64,000 nucleotides of DNA, from NCBI RefSeq assembly GCF_036227405.1, contig NZ_CP109473.1, positions 8,370,001-8,434,000 of the forward strand. Reading direction: 5' to 3'. Shown here piece after piece: positions 8,159-16,002 of the stretch (within the stretch, counting starts at the first letter, position 1; every line of letters starts with the position of its first letter). Made by a program: the position numbers and the translations under genes. The notes below the pieces were generated by a model, which saw only the letters and a program-made list of their open reading frames with translations, was not told where the DNA came from and searched no databases. Source of the DNA: Streptomyces sp. NBC_01460. Its GTDB lineage: Bacteria > Actinomycetota > Actinomycetes > Streptomycetales > Streptomycetaceae.

Positions 8159-8602
8159 ATGCCCCGGTTCGAGGCGACGGTCGACATCGATCGTCCTGTC
8201 GCAGAGGTGTTCGCTTTCCTGGCGGACGGTGAGAACGACAGGAAGTTCAGCCCGCGTGTCCAGGGCATCGCCAGGACGCCGGCCGGTCCGACCGTGGTGG
8301 GCACAGTGTTCCGAAGCACGGTGAAGGACGCCGGTATGACCACCCGGCGTGAATTCCGGATCAGCGAACTCGTCGCCCCGACGCGCATCCGCTGGAACGA
8401 GCTGTCCACCAACCTCGTCACGGCACGGGAAGGCGGCTACGACCTCGAGTCCCTGGCGGACGGCCGAACGCGTGTGCGGATCTTCAATGATCTGGAGGGT
8501 CACCGCGTGGGCAAGCTCCTGGTCGGGCTCGCCGTCGCCGCTGCACGGAAGGACGCCCCGGACTTCGGTCGACGGATCAAGGCCGCGGTGGAAGCGTCCT
8601 GA
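8159..8602 (+). CDS. SRPBCC-family (START-like) protein
   Basis: 147 residues. It starts with the typical SRPBCC strand FEATVDIDRPVAEVFAFLADGEN and ends in a long C-terminal helix. The family forms a deep hydrophobic pocket and includes polyketide cyclases, aromatase-like proteins and lipid-binding proteins; many Streptomyces members have no known ligand. An AGGAGACCTC ribosome binding site fixes the ATG. A hairpin candidate at 8610-8633 follows. The role is unknown. Confidence 0.85.
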   Translation: MPRFEATVDIDRPVAEVFAFLADGENDRKFSPRVQGIARTPAGPTVVGTVFRSTVKDAGMTTRREFRISELVAPTRIRWNELSTNLVTAREGGYDLESLADGRTRVRIFNDLEGHRVGKLLVGLAVAAARKDAPDFGRRIKAAVEAS

Positions 8603-8609
8603 GCCGCAC

Positions 8610-8633
8610 GGGCCCCGGACGGGCGAGGGGCCC
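8610..8633 (+). terminator. Candidate hairpin after SRPBCC gene
   Basis: GGGCCCC at 8610-8616 pairs with GGGGCCC around 8627-8633 across a loop of about 10 bases, 8 bp after the stop codon. Short stem and large loop, so only moderate support. Confidence 0.4.
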
Positions 8634-8667
8634 CGTTCCGTCGTGCCGGTCCGCGTAGGGTCGGACC

Positions 8668-9054
8668 ATGGTGCATGTACTGAGCAGCAGGGTATTGCTG
8701 AGGCCCGGTGACCCGGAGGCCTCAAGGGACTTCTACGGCCGGACGCTGGGACTGCCGATCTACCGGGAGTTCGGCACGGGACCGGAGCGGGGGACGGTGT
8801 ACTTCCTCGGCGGCGGCTTCCTCGAGGTCTCGGGGCGTTCGGAGCTCCGGCCGACCGAGACGCTGCAGCTCTGGATGCAGGTGGACGACTGCGCGGCGGC
8901 GCACGAGGAGGTGGCAGGGCGAGGGGCGCGTGTCCTGCGCCCGCCCCTCCAGGAACCCTGGGGGCTGATCGAGATGTGGATCGCCGACCCCGACGGCCAC
9001 CGCATCGTACTGACCGAGGTGCCCGCGGAGCATCCGCTGCGCTACCGTCCCTGA
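8668..9054 (+). CDS. VOC-family (glyoxalase-like) protein
   Basis: 128 residues with the beta-alpha-beta-beta-beta repeats of the vicinal oxygen chelate fold. Visible marks are LRPGDPEASRDFYGRTLGLP in the first half and WGLIEMWIADPDGHRIVLTE in the second, which includes the usual DPDGH turn and metal-ligand-type Glu. Members include glyoxalases, dioxygenases and antibiotic-binding resistance proteins. It converges with, and overlaps by 13 bp, the beta-lactamase gene; a resistance role is possible but cannot be shown. Confidence 0.88.
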   Translation: MVHVLSSRVLLRPGDPEASRDFYGRTLGLPIYREFGTGPERGTVYFLGGGFLEVSGRSELRPTETLQLWMQVDDCAAAHEEVAGRGARVLRPPLQEPWGLIEMWIADPDGHRIVLTEVPAEHPLRYRP

Positions 9055-9986
9055 CCGTCCCGGACGAGAGCGGCGAACGTGACGCGGGCCGCCTGTGCGA
9101 CGAGAGCGTCCTGCGGCTTCGCTCCCTGGCTGTCGCGACGGGACAACACGGCGATGACGACGGGCGCGGAGCCCGGTGGCCTGACGACGGCGATGTCGTT
9201 GCGGGTGCCGTAGCCACCGGTGCCGGTCTTGTCGCCGACCGCCCATCCGGCCGGGGTGCCCGCGCGGATCAGAGCGTCGCCGGTGGTGTTCCGGTCGAGC
9301 CAGTCGGTCAGCAGGGACCGCTCTTCCCGGCCGAGGACGTCGCCGAGCGCGTAGGCGCGCAGACCGGTCGCCAGTGCGCGGGGCGTGCTGGTGTCGCGGA
9401 GGTCGCCGGGCGCGGCTTCGCTGAGATCGGGCTCGAAGCGGTCGCACCGGGTGGTGCGGTCGCCGAGGACGGCGAGCGCGTCCTGCAGCCCTCGGGGGCC
9501 ACCGAGCTCGCGGAAGAGGAGATTGGCCGCGGTGTTGTCGCTGTGCCGGACGGCAGCGTCGCACAGTTCGCGCAGCGTGAGGCCGGCGTCCACGTGCTGT
9601 TCGGTGACCGGGGAGTTGGCGACGAGATCAACGGCGCCGTACCGGACGCGCCGGTCGAGCTGCCGGAGCGTGTATCCGTCGAGCATGGCGCCTGCCAGCA
9701 AAGCCTTGCAGGTCGAGGCGTAGGCGAACCGTTCGTCGGCGCGGTGGACGACGGACCCGCCGCTCCCGGTGTCCACCGCGTACACGCCGAGCCGCGCGTC
9801 GAACGTCCGCTCCAGGTCCGCGAACGCGCTCAGCGTACGCGGATCCGTCTCCTGAGGCCGGGCGGACGCTGCCCCGGAGGGGGCCGGAGCGGCGGCCGGT
9901 GCGGCCGTGCCGCACCCGGTAAGGGGAAGAGCTGCGAGACCGGCCAGCGTGGTGAACGCCGCGCGGCGCGGGAGGGGTGAGGGCAC
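9042..9986 (-). CDS. bla: Class A beta-lactamase, exported lipoprotein
   Basis: 314 residues. The N-terminus has twin arginines (PRRAAFTTLAGLAALPLTGC) and a lipobox LTGC, so it is probably a membrane-anchored lipoprotein on the outer face. The active-site motifs are complete: STCK near residue 92 (Ambler Ser70-Lys73), SDN (130-132), EPDLS (Glu166, with Ser at the position usually Asn170) and KTGTGGYG (234-236). It hydrolyses penicillin-type beta-lactams. No BlaR/BlaI or AmpR-type regulator gene sits nearby, so expression may be constitutive. The 3' end overlaps the convergent VOC gene. Confidence 0.95.
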   Translation of the reverse strand: MPSPLPRRAAFTTLAGLAALPLTGCGTAAPAAAPAPSGAASARPQETDPRTLSAFADLERTFDARLGVYAVDTGSGGSVVHRADERFAYASTCKALLAGAMLDGYTLRQLDRRVRYGAVDLVANSPVTEQHVDAGLTLRELCDAAVRHSDNTAANLLFRELGGPRGLQDALAVLGDRTTRCDRFEPDLSEAAPGDLRDTSTPRALATGLRAYALGDVLGREERSLLTDWLDRNTTGDALIRAGTPAGWAVGDKTGTGGYGTRNDIAVVRPPGSAPVVIAVLSRRDSQGAKPQDALVAQAARVTFAALVRDGQGR

Positions 9987-10098
9987 GAGGCGGCGACTTC
10001 CTGAGTCCGAAGGTGCCTGCCGCGCAGCCGCCCGCTGATCGCCCCGGACGGCGCGGGCGGTCGGGTGCGCGCGGCTGTCGGCGACCTGACCCCTCCAG

Positions 10099-10133
10099 GG
10101 TAGGGCGGGCGCCCCTCGACCGGCCGCCCTACC
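10099..10133 (-). terminator. Hairpin downstream of the YncE-like gene
   Basis: Perfect 10-bp stem GGTAGGGCGG/CCGCCCTACC (10099-10108 with 10124-10133) around a 15-base loop, between the YncE-like gene and bla, which are both on the minus strand. The rest of the 260-bp gap shows no gene. Confidence 0.55.
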
Positions 10134-10247
10134 GGGCCGTGTCGCCGGGACGTACGGGCCCCCGGGTGCACTTGCGGCCGCCCCCTGCGCGCTTCTCCGC
10201 CTTCCTGCGGCGGCCCTGGTCGCCGTGCCGGTGGCGAACGGCTCGGA

Positions 10248-11363
10248 TCAGCAGCCGGGACGCCGTCCGGCCGGTTCGTGACGGAGAGGAGCCTCAGGGC
10301 TCAGGCGTATCCGCGTCAGCCCGTCCTCTCCCGCAGGACCGGAGCCGGACTTGTCGAGGACGAAGGCGGTGCCGTCACCGGTCGCCTTGACGTGGTTGGG
10401 CAGTGCTCCGGTGGCCACGGTCTCCACGACCCTTCCCGCACGGGGATCGACCACCGACACGCTGCCGGCCAGCCGGTTGACGACCAGCACCCGGCCCGAA
10501 CACGGCTCTACAGCAACGGACTTCGCGCCCTCACCCGTCGCCACGGACCGAGCGACGCTGCCCTTCCGCAGATCGACGACCGAGAGGGTTCCCGAGGTCT
10601 GGTCGGCGGTGTAGGCGGTGCGCCCGTCGGCGGAGAGCGCGAGCGAGAGCGGTCCGCCGCCCGTGGGGACGAGGCGCGGCGTCCTGGAACCAGGAGCGAC
10701 CTCGATGATCCGGCTGTTGGTGTGGTCGGCGGCGTAGACCGTCCCGGTCCGTTCGTTCACCGCAAGTCCCGTCGGCCCGCTCCCCTCGACGGTGACACGC
10801 CTGATCTCCTTGAAGGTACGGCTGTCGAAGGCCACGAGGGCGCCGTCACCGAACGAACTGGCCCACACGATGTCGCGCTTCTCGTCCACCACGACCTCGC
10901 GGGAGTGGTTCACGTCCGGGCGGGTGGCGATGTGTCTGCCGGTCCTCTGGCTGTAGACGGCGACCGAGTTGCTCCGGGTGTTGGTGACCCAGACGGTGTT
11001 GTGCTCGTCGTCCACGTCGATGCCGTAGACAGCTTCGAACGTGCCGTGGGCGGGAGGCGTGTAGGCCGCTTCCACCTCCAGGGTGTCGGGGTCGATCCGC
11101 AGCAACTGCGATCCCGTGACGGGGGCGGGGGGCTGCCCCACGGAGGCGGTGGCCCAGAGTACGTCGTTGCGCTCGGAGTACGCGGACTGGTACAAGCCCT
11201 GTGCGAGGGGCCGGGACGTGACATGCGAGCCGTCCGGAGTGCCGACGCCGCTGCTGGTGCCGGCTGTGGCGGTCCCGGCCCCGGTCAGTGCGAGAGCGCT
11301 GCCGAAGGCGAGCGCCACGGCAGTCGCGGCTGCGCGGCGGACACGGCGATTGAGCGTGGCCAT
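10248..11363 (-). CDS. Secreted YncE-like beta-propeller protein, iron-regulated candidate
   Basis: 371 residues. A Sec signal peptide (arginines, then AAATAVALAFGSALALTGAG, cleavage after TATAG) precedes about six repeats of the YVTN/YncE type, for example HNTVWVTNTRSNSVAVYSQ, RTGTVYAADHTNSRIIEV and SGRVLVVNRLAGSVSVVD. These fold into a seven-bladed propeller usually outside the membrane. The start at 11363 is chosen for the signal peptide and GGGAGATC ribosome binding site; a longer frame to 11537 would bury the signal. An iron box lies about 190 bp upstream. E. coli YncE is also repressed by iron, so a role in iron-limited growth is a reasonable inference. Confidence 0.85.
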   Translation of the reverse strand: MATLNRRVRRAAATAVALAFGSALALTGAGTATAGTSSGVGTPDGSHVTSRPLAQGLYQSAYSERNDVLWATASVGQPPAPVTGSQLLRIDPDTLEVEAAYTPPAHGTFEAVYGIDVDDEHNTVWVTNTRSNSVAVYSQRTGRHIATRPDVNHSREVVVDEKRDIVWASSFGDGALVAFDSRTFKEIRRVTVEGSGPTGLAVNERTGTVYAADHTNSRIIEVAPGSRTPRLVPTGGGPLSLALSADGRTAYTADQTSGTLSVVDLRKGSVARSVATGEGAKSVAVEPCSGRVLVVNRLAGSVSVVDPRAGRVVETVATGALPNHVKATGDGTAFVLDKSGSGPAGEDGLTRIRLSPEAPLRHEPAGRRPGC

Positions 11364-11550
11364 GTGTGTGATCTCCCTGGACGCGCGCCTCCGTCGAGGC
11401 GCACGCGGTATCGGGCGGGGGTCGGACCGCGCCCTTCTGTCCACTGTCGGTCGGCTGCCCGAGGCGCTCGGAATCAACGGTCGGGAACGCGTGCGTGGTG
11501 ATGTTCTTCCAGCGCGCGATGACCGTCGGCGGCCCATGCCTCAGTAAAAG

Positions 11551-11569
11551 TTAGGTAACCCTAAGCTAA
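11551..11569 (-). promoter_or_regulatory. Iron box (DmdR1/IdeR-type operator)
   Basis: On the minus strand the 19 bases read TTAGCTTAGGGTTACCTAA, which matches the actinobacterial iron box consensus TTAGGTTAGGCTAACCTAA at 16 of 19 positions. It lies in an AT-rich pocket upstream of the YncE-like gene and is oriented to overlap its promoter. It predicts repression by an iron-loaded DtxR-family regulator. Confidence 0.7.
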
Positions 11570-11692
11570 GTTTTGCCCCAAGGGCAACCGTGAACGGCCC
11601 TGCGGCGGCGGCAGGGTGCGGGCGGTGGTGTCGCCGGAAGTCTCAGGAAGTCGCCCCCGTATCCGCCCCGTCTACGCCTGGTGAAGCTTCTT

Positions 11693-11728
11693 GACCACGG
11701 ACTGCGGACCACGGACTGCGGACCACGG
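11693..11728. repeat. Short tandem repeat, 14-bp unit
   Basis: GACCACGGACTGCG occurs twice head to tail, followed by the first 8 bases of a third copy. It lies in the gap (11364-11846) between the YncE-like gene and the MerR gene. Apart from the iron box and this repeat the gap holds nothing recognisable. Confidence 0.7.
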
Positions 11729-11846
11729 TTCGCGGAGCACGGAGCACACGTAGCCCTTCCTCGCGTCCCCGATCCGGGTACGGATGCGTTGCACTTCGGG
11801 TGGCCGAAGTTGACCTTCGAGTTGGTTGAGGCTCGATGATGCCGGG

Positions 11847-12920
11847 GTGCCAGATTCTGAACTGATGCCGATCGGCGTCTTCGCCCGACGGAGCGGATTG
11901 ACCCCCAGCGCGCTGCGGTTCTACGCGGACTCCGCGCTGCTCGTACCCGCCGCGATCGATCCGGTCACGGGGTACCGCTACTACAGCGCCGCCCAGGTGG
12001 CACCGGCGACCGCGCTTCGCCGGCTGCGTGAGATGGCCATGCCGCTCCCGGGCGTCGAAGCGGTTCTCGCTGCCGGATCCGACGAGGCGTCCAGGCTGGT
12101 CGACGAGCATGTCGCAGGGGTCCTCCGGGAGGCGGCCGTGGCACGACGCGCAGCTGCCGTGGTCAAGGCCTCGCTCGCCGGTGTGCCCGCTCTGCCCATC
12201 GCGGTGCTGAAGGGCCCGGTGCTGGCCGACGCGGTGGAACAGGTCCTGACCGCGACCGTACGGGAGCGCGGTATGCCAGTGCTCGCGGGTGTGCACGTCG
12301 AGGTGACCCGGGAAGCGGTCAGTCTGACCGCGACGGACCGCTACCGACTCTCGACGCGCACCCTGGTGCCGGCCGAACCACCCCTGCGGACATGGGCGGG
12401 AACGGTCGACGGCGACGAGCTTCGGACCGCGGCGGCGGCGATCCGCCGGGGCGCCACCGTACGGATGGAGGCGATGCCGCACGGGATCCGGCTACGCGTG
12501 GCACACCTCGAGGACCAGTACTGCCGGTTGCTGATCGAGGAGGAGTTCCCCGACCACCGGCAGATGCTCGCAGCGCTCGGCGAGGTCACCACGCGTGCGA
12601 CGGTGTCCAAGGACCTGCTCCTGCGGGCCCTTGAGGAACATCCCGGTGACCCGATCGGTCTGCACGTCACCGACTGCTCGCTCAGCCTCCTGCCCACATG
12701 CGACGGCGACGTCGAACATCGGCTCCCGGCCACCGGAAGGGGGCAGGCCCTCCGGATCTGGTTCGAGCTGACCACCCTCTATCCCGCCGTGAGCACCGCC
12801 ATCGGCCCTGACGTGATGCTCGACCTGAGGGGAGACGCACAGCCCGTCACGATCCGCTCCGCGGACCGGGGCGATCTCACCACTCTCGCCATGCCTGTCA
12901 AGCCCGATCACTCCACCTGA
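11847..12920 (+). CDS. MerR regulator fused to a DNA polymerase III beta (sliding clamp)-like domain
   Basis: 357 residues. Residues 7-75 are a MerR helix-turn-helix (MPIGVFARRSGLTPSALRFY, then DPVTGYRYYS). After a short helical linker (to about 120) the rest resembles DnaN repeats: a VTREAVSLTATDRYRLSTRT strand segment, WAGTVDGDELRTAA and the clamp-like EEEFPDHRQML. Clamp proteins encircle DNA; in this rare combination the fold is probably used for dimerisation or ligand sensing rather than replication (inference). The GTG at 11847 is chosen; the ATG at 11865 is the alternative. The tetratricopeptide-like gene follows after 25 bp and probably forms an operon with it. Confidence 0.75.
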   Translation: MPDSELMPIGVFARRSGLTPSALRFYADSALLVPAAIDPVTGYRYYSAAQVAPATALRRLREMAMPLPGVEAVLAAGSDEASRLVDEHVAGVLREAAVARRAAAVVKASLAGVPALPIAVLKGPVLADAVEQVLTATVRERGMPVLAGVHVEVTREAVSLTATDRYRLSTRTLVPAEPPLRTWAGTVDGDELRTAAAAIRRGATVRMEAMPHGIRLRVAHLEDQYCRLLIEEEFPDHRQMLAALGEVTTRATVSKDLLLRALEEHPGDPIGLHVTDCSLSLLPTCDGDVEHRLPATGRGQALRIWFELTTLYPAVSTAIGPDVMLDLRGDAQPVTIRSADRGDLTTLAMPVKPDHST

Positions 12921-12945
12921 CCACGGACCAGAAGGAGCATTCCGT

Positions 12946-13461
12946 ATGACCGCCACTCCCGCCGGCACCAGCCCCGACCCGACCATGGAAGCCATCGGCC
13001 GAGCCCTCACCGCGGGCCGTGCCGGGGACGTCACGTCCGCGCGCACGGACCTTCTGGACCTCTGGTCCTCCATCGGTGTCACGGGGGATCCGCTCCACCG
13101 CTGCACCCTGGCGCACCACATGGCAGATCTCCACGAGGACCCCGCCCAGGCACTGGCCTGGGACGTCCGCGCCCTCGACGCGGCCGACGCCCTGACCGAC
13201 CAGCGTGTGCAGGACCATCACGCCGGTCTGCACATCGCCGGGTTCTACTCCTCGCTGCACCTCAACATCGCCGACAACTACCGACGGCTGGGGTCCTTCG
13301 ACGCTGCCGCCGAGCACATCCGCGCAGCCGAGGCGCACGCACCCAGTCTTCCCGAAGGCCCCTACGGCGACCTGCTTCGCACCGCCACGAGAGAGGTCGC
13401 CGAGGCCCTCACCCGGCGGGACACCACGAGGCGGGCCTCCGCCCCCGGGCCCACCGCCTGA
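12946..13461 (+). CDS. TPR-like helical repeat protein
   Basis: 171 residues, almost entirely helical. Segments such as CTLAHHMADLHEDPAQALAW and ADNYRRLGSFDAAAEHIRAA have the spacing of tetratricopeptide units, which act as protein-binding scaffolds. No signal peptide or membrane segment is present. An AGAAGGAG ribosome binding site precedes the ATG. It lies 25 bp after the MerR-clamp gene and is probably co-transcribed, suggesting it is a partner or output of that regulator. Confidence 0.8.
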   Translation: MTATPAGTSPDPTMEAIGRALTAGRAGDVTSARTDLLDLWSSIGVTGDPLHRCTLAHHMADLHEDPAQALAWDVRALDAADALTDQRVQDHHAGLHIAGFYSSLHLNIADNYRRLGSFDAAAEHIRAAEAHAPSLPEGPYGDLLRTATREVAEALTRRDTTRRASAPGPTA

Positions 13462-13590
13462 TGCCCCCGGGGGCCGCTCTGTAGCGCCTGGCGTCCCCAA
13501 CCGCCCAACCGCCCAACCATCCGCACCCGTCAGCCCGGCACAGGCGCATGGACCGTCACCAAGTCGGCAGGTCCGGACCGAGGGCGTTCG

Positions 13591-14010
13591 TCACCGGCCC
13601 GGTGGCCGCACCCGGGGAGCGAAGCGCAGGCCAGGTGCAGCGTCCTCACGCCAATACCTCAAGACCGTTTCCCGGACGATCTCGAGCCGCTCAGCGGCGA
13701 TGAGACACGAGATGTTCTCCTGCCCGCCGGCGTCGGCCTCGAAAGCGACCACGACAGGTGGTTCCTCACCCAGCTGACGGGAAACCCTCCGCAGTTCGTC
13801 GGTCGACGGGGCACGGAACGTCGGATCGTAGAAGCTCGACGGGCAGCTCACGAAAAGCGGATCGTCGAACACCAGCTCCAGGCCGTGGGAGTAGGACAGG
13901 TCATGGCCAGCGGCGAGCCGCAGCTGCCCGGGGTCCCAGGCGACCACGTCCCAGTCCCACCAGTTCCCCTCAGGAAGTCGGATCCCGGCAGGCGGTTGTA
14001 CGGTGCTCAC
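13591..14010 (-). CDS. Hypothetical protein
   Basis: 139 residues, starting at GTG 14010 after a GGTGAGG site. The sequence has many aromatics (GNWWDWDVVAWDPGQLRL) and a SYSHGLELVFDDPLFVSCPS stretch that suggests a beta-rich soluble domain, with a helical C-terminus. No signal peptide or membrane segment. I do not recognise the family; the size and composition recall small immunity or interaction proteins, but no toxin gene is adjacent. It is divergent from the DCC protein gene, separated by 112 bp. Confidence 0.7.
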   Translation of the reverse strand: MSTVQPPAGIRLPEGNWWDWDVVAWDPGQLRLAAGHDLSYSHGLELVFDDPLFVSCPSSFYDPTFRAPSTDELRRVSRQLGEEPPVVVAFEADAGGQENISCLIAAERLEIVRETVLRYWREDAAPGLRFAPRVRPPGR

Positions 14011-14122
14011 CCTCACCACCCCTTCACCCGTCCGAACAGATCTGCGGGCCCCGGCACCGCGACCGGTGTCCTCACCCTGAGGGGGTGATCGCGCGATGTG
14101 CCCTGTGCGGCATGATGAGGGT

Positions 14123-14536
14123 ATGCGGACGCTACCTGTACTCATTTACGACGGGGACTGCGCCTTCTGCACCTCCTCCGTCCTGTTCGTCGAACGCCAT
14201 GTCGGGCCGCGCTGCGAGATCACGCCGTGGCAGTTCGCGGACCTCGACTCCCTCGGTATCACCAGCGAGCGGGCGGAGTACGAGCTGTTGTGGGTCACCC
14301 CGGCCGGAGTGGCCCACGGTGGTGCCCAGGCCGTCGCCAAGCTGTTGCTGAGCGCGGGAAGAGGCTGGGCCGTCCCCGGAGCGCTGCTCACCGTGCCACC
14401 CCTCCGATGGATCGCACACGGGGTGTACCGGCTCATCGCGAACAACAGGCAACGGATGCCGGGCGGTACGCCCGCCTGCGCCCTTCCCGCGGACCGCAGG
14501 ACTGCGCCGCCTGGGGCAACTTCCTCGCACACGTGA
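14123..14536 (+). CDS. DCC-family (DUF393) thiol-disulfide oxidoreductase-like protein
   Basis: 137 residues. The N-terminus LPVLIYDGDCAFCTSSVLF contains the DxDCxxC motif that names the family; the CxxC is thioredoxin-like. The middle part predicts GGAQAVAKLLL and a hydrophobic helix (AVPGALLTVPPLRWIAHGVYRLIANNR), typical for these proteins. They are thought to act in redox or membrane-linked electron transfer. The ATG at 14123 follows GATGAGG. A strong bidirectional hairpin follows the stop. Confidence 0.85.
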   Translation: MRTLPVLIYDGDCAFCTSSVLFVERHVGPRCEITPWQFADLDSLGITSERAEYELLWVTPAGVAHGGAQAVAKLLLSAGRGWAVPGALLTVPPLRWIAHGVYRLIANNRQRMPGGTPACALPADRRTAPPGATSSHT

Positions 14537-14541
14537 GACCG

Positions 14542-14571
14542 GGCCGGCCGCCCCACCAGGGGCGGCCGGCC
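14542..14571. terminator. Bidirectional hairpin terminator between DCC and TerB-like genes
   Basis: Perfect 13-bp stem (14542-14554 with 14559-14571) and ACCA loop, placed between two convergent genes, so it can serve both. Confidence 0.8.
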
Positions 14572-14582
14572 TTCCGTTCGGA

Positions 14583-15131
14583 TCAGAGCTGGAATTCCGC
14601 GGGGGACAGCCCCAGTGCCGTGCAGGCCTCCCGGAGGATCATGTGCTCGGCCTGGGAGAAGGTGCCGTCGGCGCCGGCGACGACGATGCCGGTCTGGAGC
14701 ACGGCCCTCGCCTCCGTCGGCTTCTTGGCCGTCTTGACGATCTCCTGCAGTGCGTCCGCCTTGCCCTGCTGGAAGTTCAGGCTCAGCTGGTCCACGTGCT
14801 TGTTGAACCGCTGGCGCAGTTGCTCCGGCGGGAAGTTCTGCAGGACGTCGTTACCGAGGATCATCGACTCCACGTGCTGGCGCTCGGCAGGGTCCACATG
14901 CCCGTCCGCGGCGGCGACCAGCGCGCACATCGCCATGCTCGCGTCCCGGTAGGCGCCGCTCTTCAGCTCCGTCTTGAGGGAGGTGAGCTGTGATTTCAGC
15001 GCGCTGACCAGCTGCGCGCGCGAACCACCTCCGGAACCCTGCCCGCCGCTCCTGCCGGCGGTCGGCCCGCGCCCGCCCTGAGACTGCTGCAGAGTCCTGG
15101 CCTGATCCTTGAGCCGGTCCCACACTGCCAT
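14583..15131 (-). CDS. TerB-family tellurite-resistance-like protein
   Basis: 182 residues. The N-terminal 40 residues are glycine- and glutamine-rich and probably flexible. From residue 55 a TerB-like helical domain follows, with the paired acidic motifs AAADGHVDPAER and VVAGADGTFSQAE, which bind a divalent metal in TerB. TerB proteins are found in stress-response and membrane-associated complexes together with TerC or TerD; none is adjacent here. A GAGGTGACC site fixes the ATG at 15131. The true function in Streptomyces is unclear. Confidence 0.88.
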   Translation of the reverse strand: MAVWDRLKDQARTLQQSQGGRGPTAGRSGGQGSGGGSRAQLVSALKSQLTSLKTELKSGAYRDASMAMCALVAAADGHVDPAERQHVESMILGNDVLQNFPPEQLRQRFNKHVDQLSLNFQQGKADALQEIVKTAKKPTEARAVLQTGIVVAGADGTFSQAEHMILREACTALGLSPAEFQL

Positions 15132-15331
15132 GGAGGTCACCTCGGTCTTCGTCTGAATTTTCGGTCACGAGCCCGTGCGCTCACCCTGCCAACGGGCAGG
15201 TACGGGTAAAGGTTCCGCAAAGTGATCCGATGATGCGTGCGAACTCTCGGTCGCCATCCGTGAAGTCGTCGTCCGTCCGCCCCGAGGAAGCGCATGCGGC
15301 GCGCGTGCGGCGAAGTCGCACGATGCCTGTC

Positions 15332-15415
15332 ATGGACGCAACCCGGGACGACGTACGCTGCGGGCTCTGTGGGCAGGTCGAGGATGCCCGGCACCGGCGG
15401 ATCCACGAGAAATGA
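15332..15415 (+). CDS. Possible tiny zinc-finger-like protein (uncertain)
   Basis: 27 residues: MDATRDDVRCGLCGQVEDAR then HRRIHEK. The cysteines and histidines are spaced C-x2-C-x7-H-x3-H, like a small zinc knuckle. The frame continues upstream to 15230 with other possible starts. No clear ribosome binding site. It lies just before the GTG-started hypothetical gene at 15437 and could be a chance frame. The rest of 15132-15331 shows nothing. Confidence 0.25.
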   Translation: MDATRDDVRCGLCGQVEDARHRRIHEK

Positions 15416-15436
15416 GGGCTCGGTTCGGGTGGGCGC

Positions 15437-15781
15437 GTGGAGTACGTAGTCGTCGGTCTACGCGGCGCCACCGCGCACTGCCGAGAGGTAGATGATCCCT
15501 CTCGGGCTTTCAGGACCGGTGCCGACGTGCTGGCGGAGCAACTCGGGATCGACCTGTCCGATCTCCTCGCCCGCCATGCCGCCTGCGTGGAGACGCCGGG
15601 GGATTACGGCGTCTTCCGGAGCCGGTTCGAGCTCGCCTGGCATGTGACGGTGCCGGTATGCCCGGCGTGCTGCCGGCACCCCCGTGGCCGGCCGCGGCAT
15701 CGGCCGGGGCGTTCTGTTGCCGCCGGGGCGGCCCGTCGCTGCTCCTGGGGAGCGGTCCCCACCGAACGGCACGGCAGGTAA
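15437..15781 (+). CDS. Hypothetical protein
   Basis: 114 residues from GTG 15437. The first 80 residues look like a folded acidic domain (GADVLAEQLGIDLSDLLARH), and the segment VTVPVCPACCRH carries a CPACC group that could bind metal; the arginine-rich tail may be disordered. Codon bias supports coding on this strand better than the opposite frame. I do not recognise the family. Confidence 0.5.
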   Translation: MEYVVVGLRGATAHCREVDDPSRAFRTGADVLAEQLGIDLSDLLARHAACVETPGDYGVFRSRFELAWHVTVPVCPACCRHPRGRPRHRPGRSVAAGAARRCSWGAVPTERHGR

Positions 15782-16002
15782 GCCGAACATCACGGTCGTG
15801 CCTGCTCAGGTGCGCCGGCGTGCAGGGTGGCGGTCGAACGACGGGCCGCCTCGATCAAATCCTGGAGCCGGGCGAACCGTCCGGTCGTCACGTGCCTGTG
15901 TGATCGTTCGGCACCTCTGCGTAACTCCCGTGCAACCATCCCGCCCTTTCGAGGGTCACATCAAGCAGGAGCAAACAGCTCTCAGGGACACAAGGGGGAA
16001 AT

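Noticed and set aside
15181..15471. 96-codon minus-strand frame
   Set aside because: It overlaps the start of the plus-strand hypothetical gene, has no motif, and its codon bias is not better.
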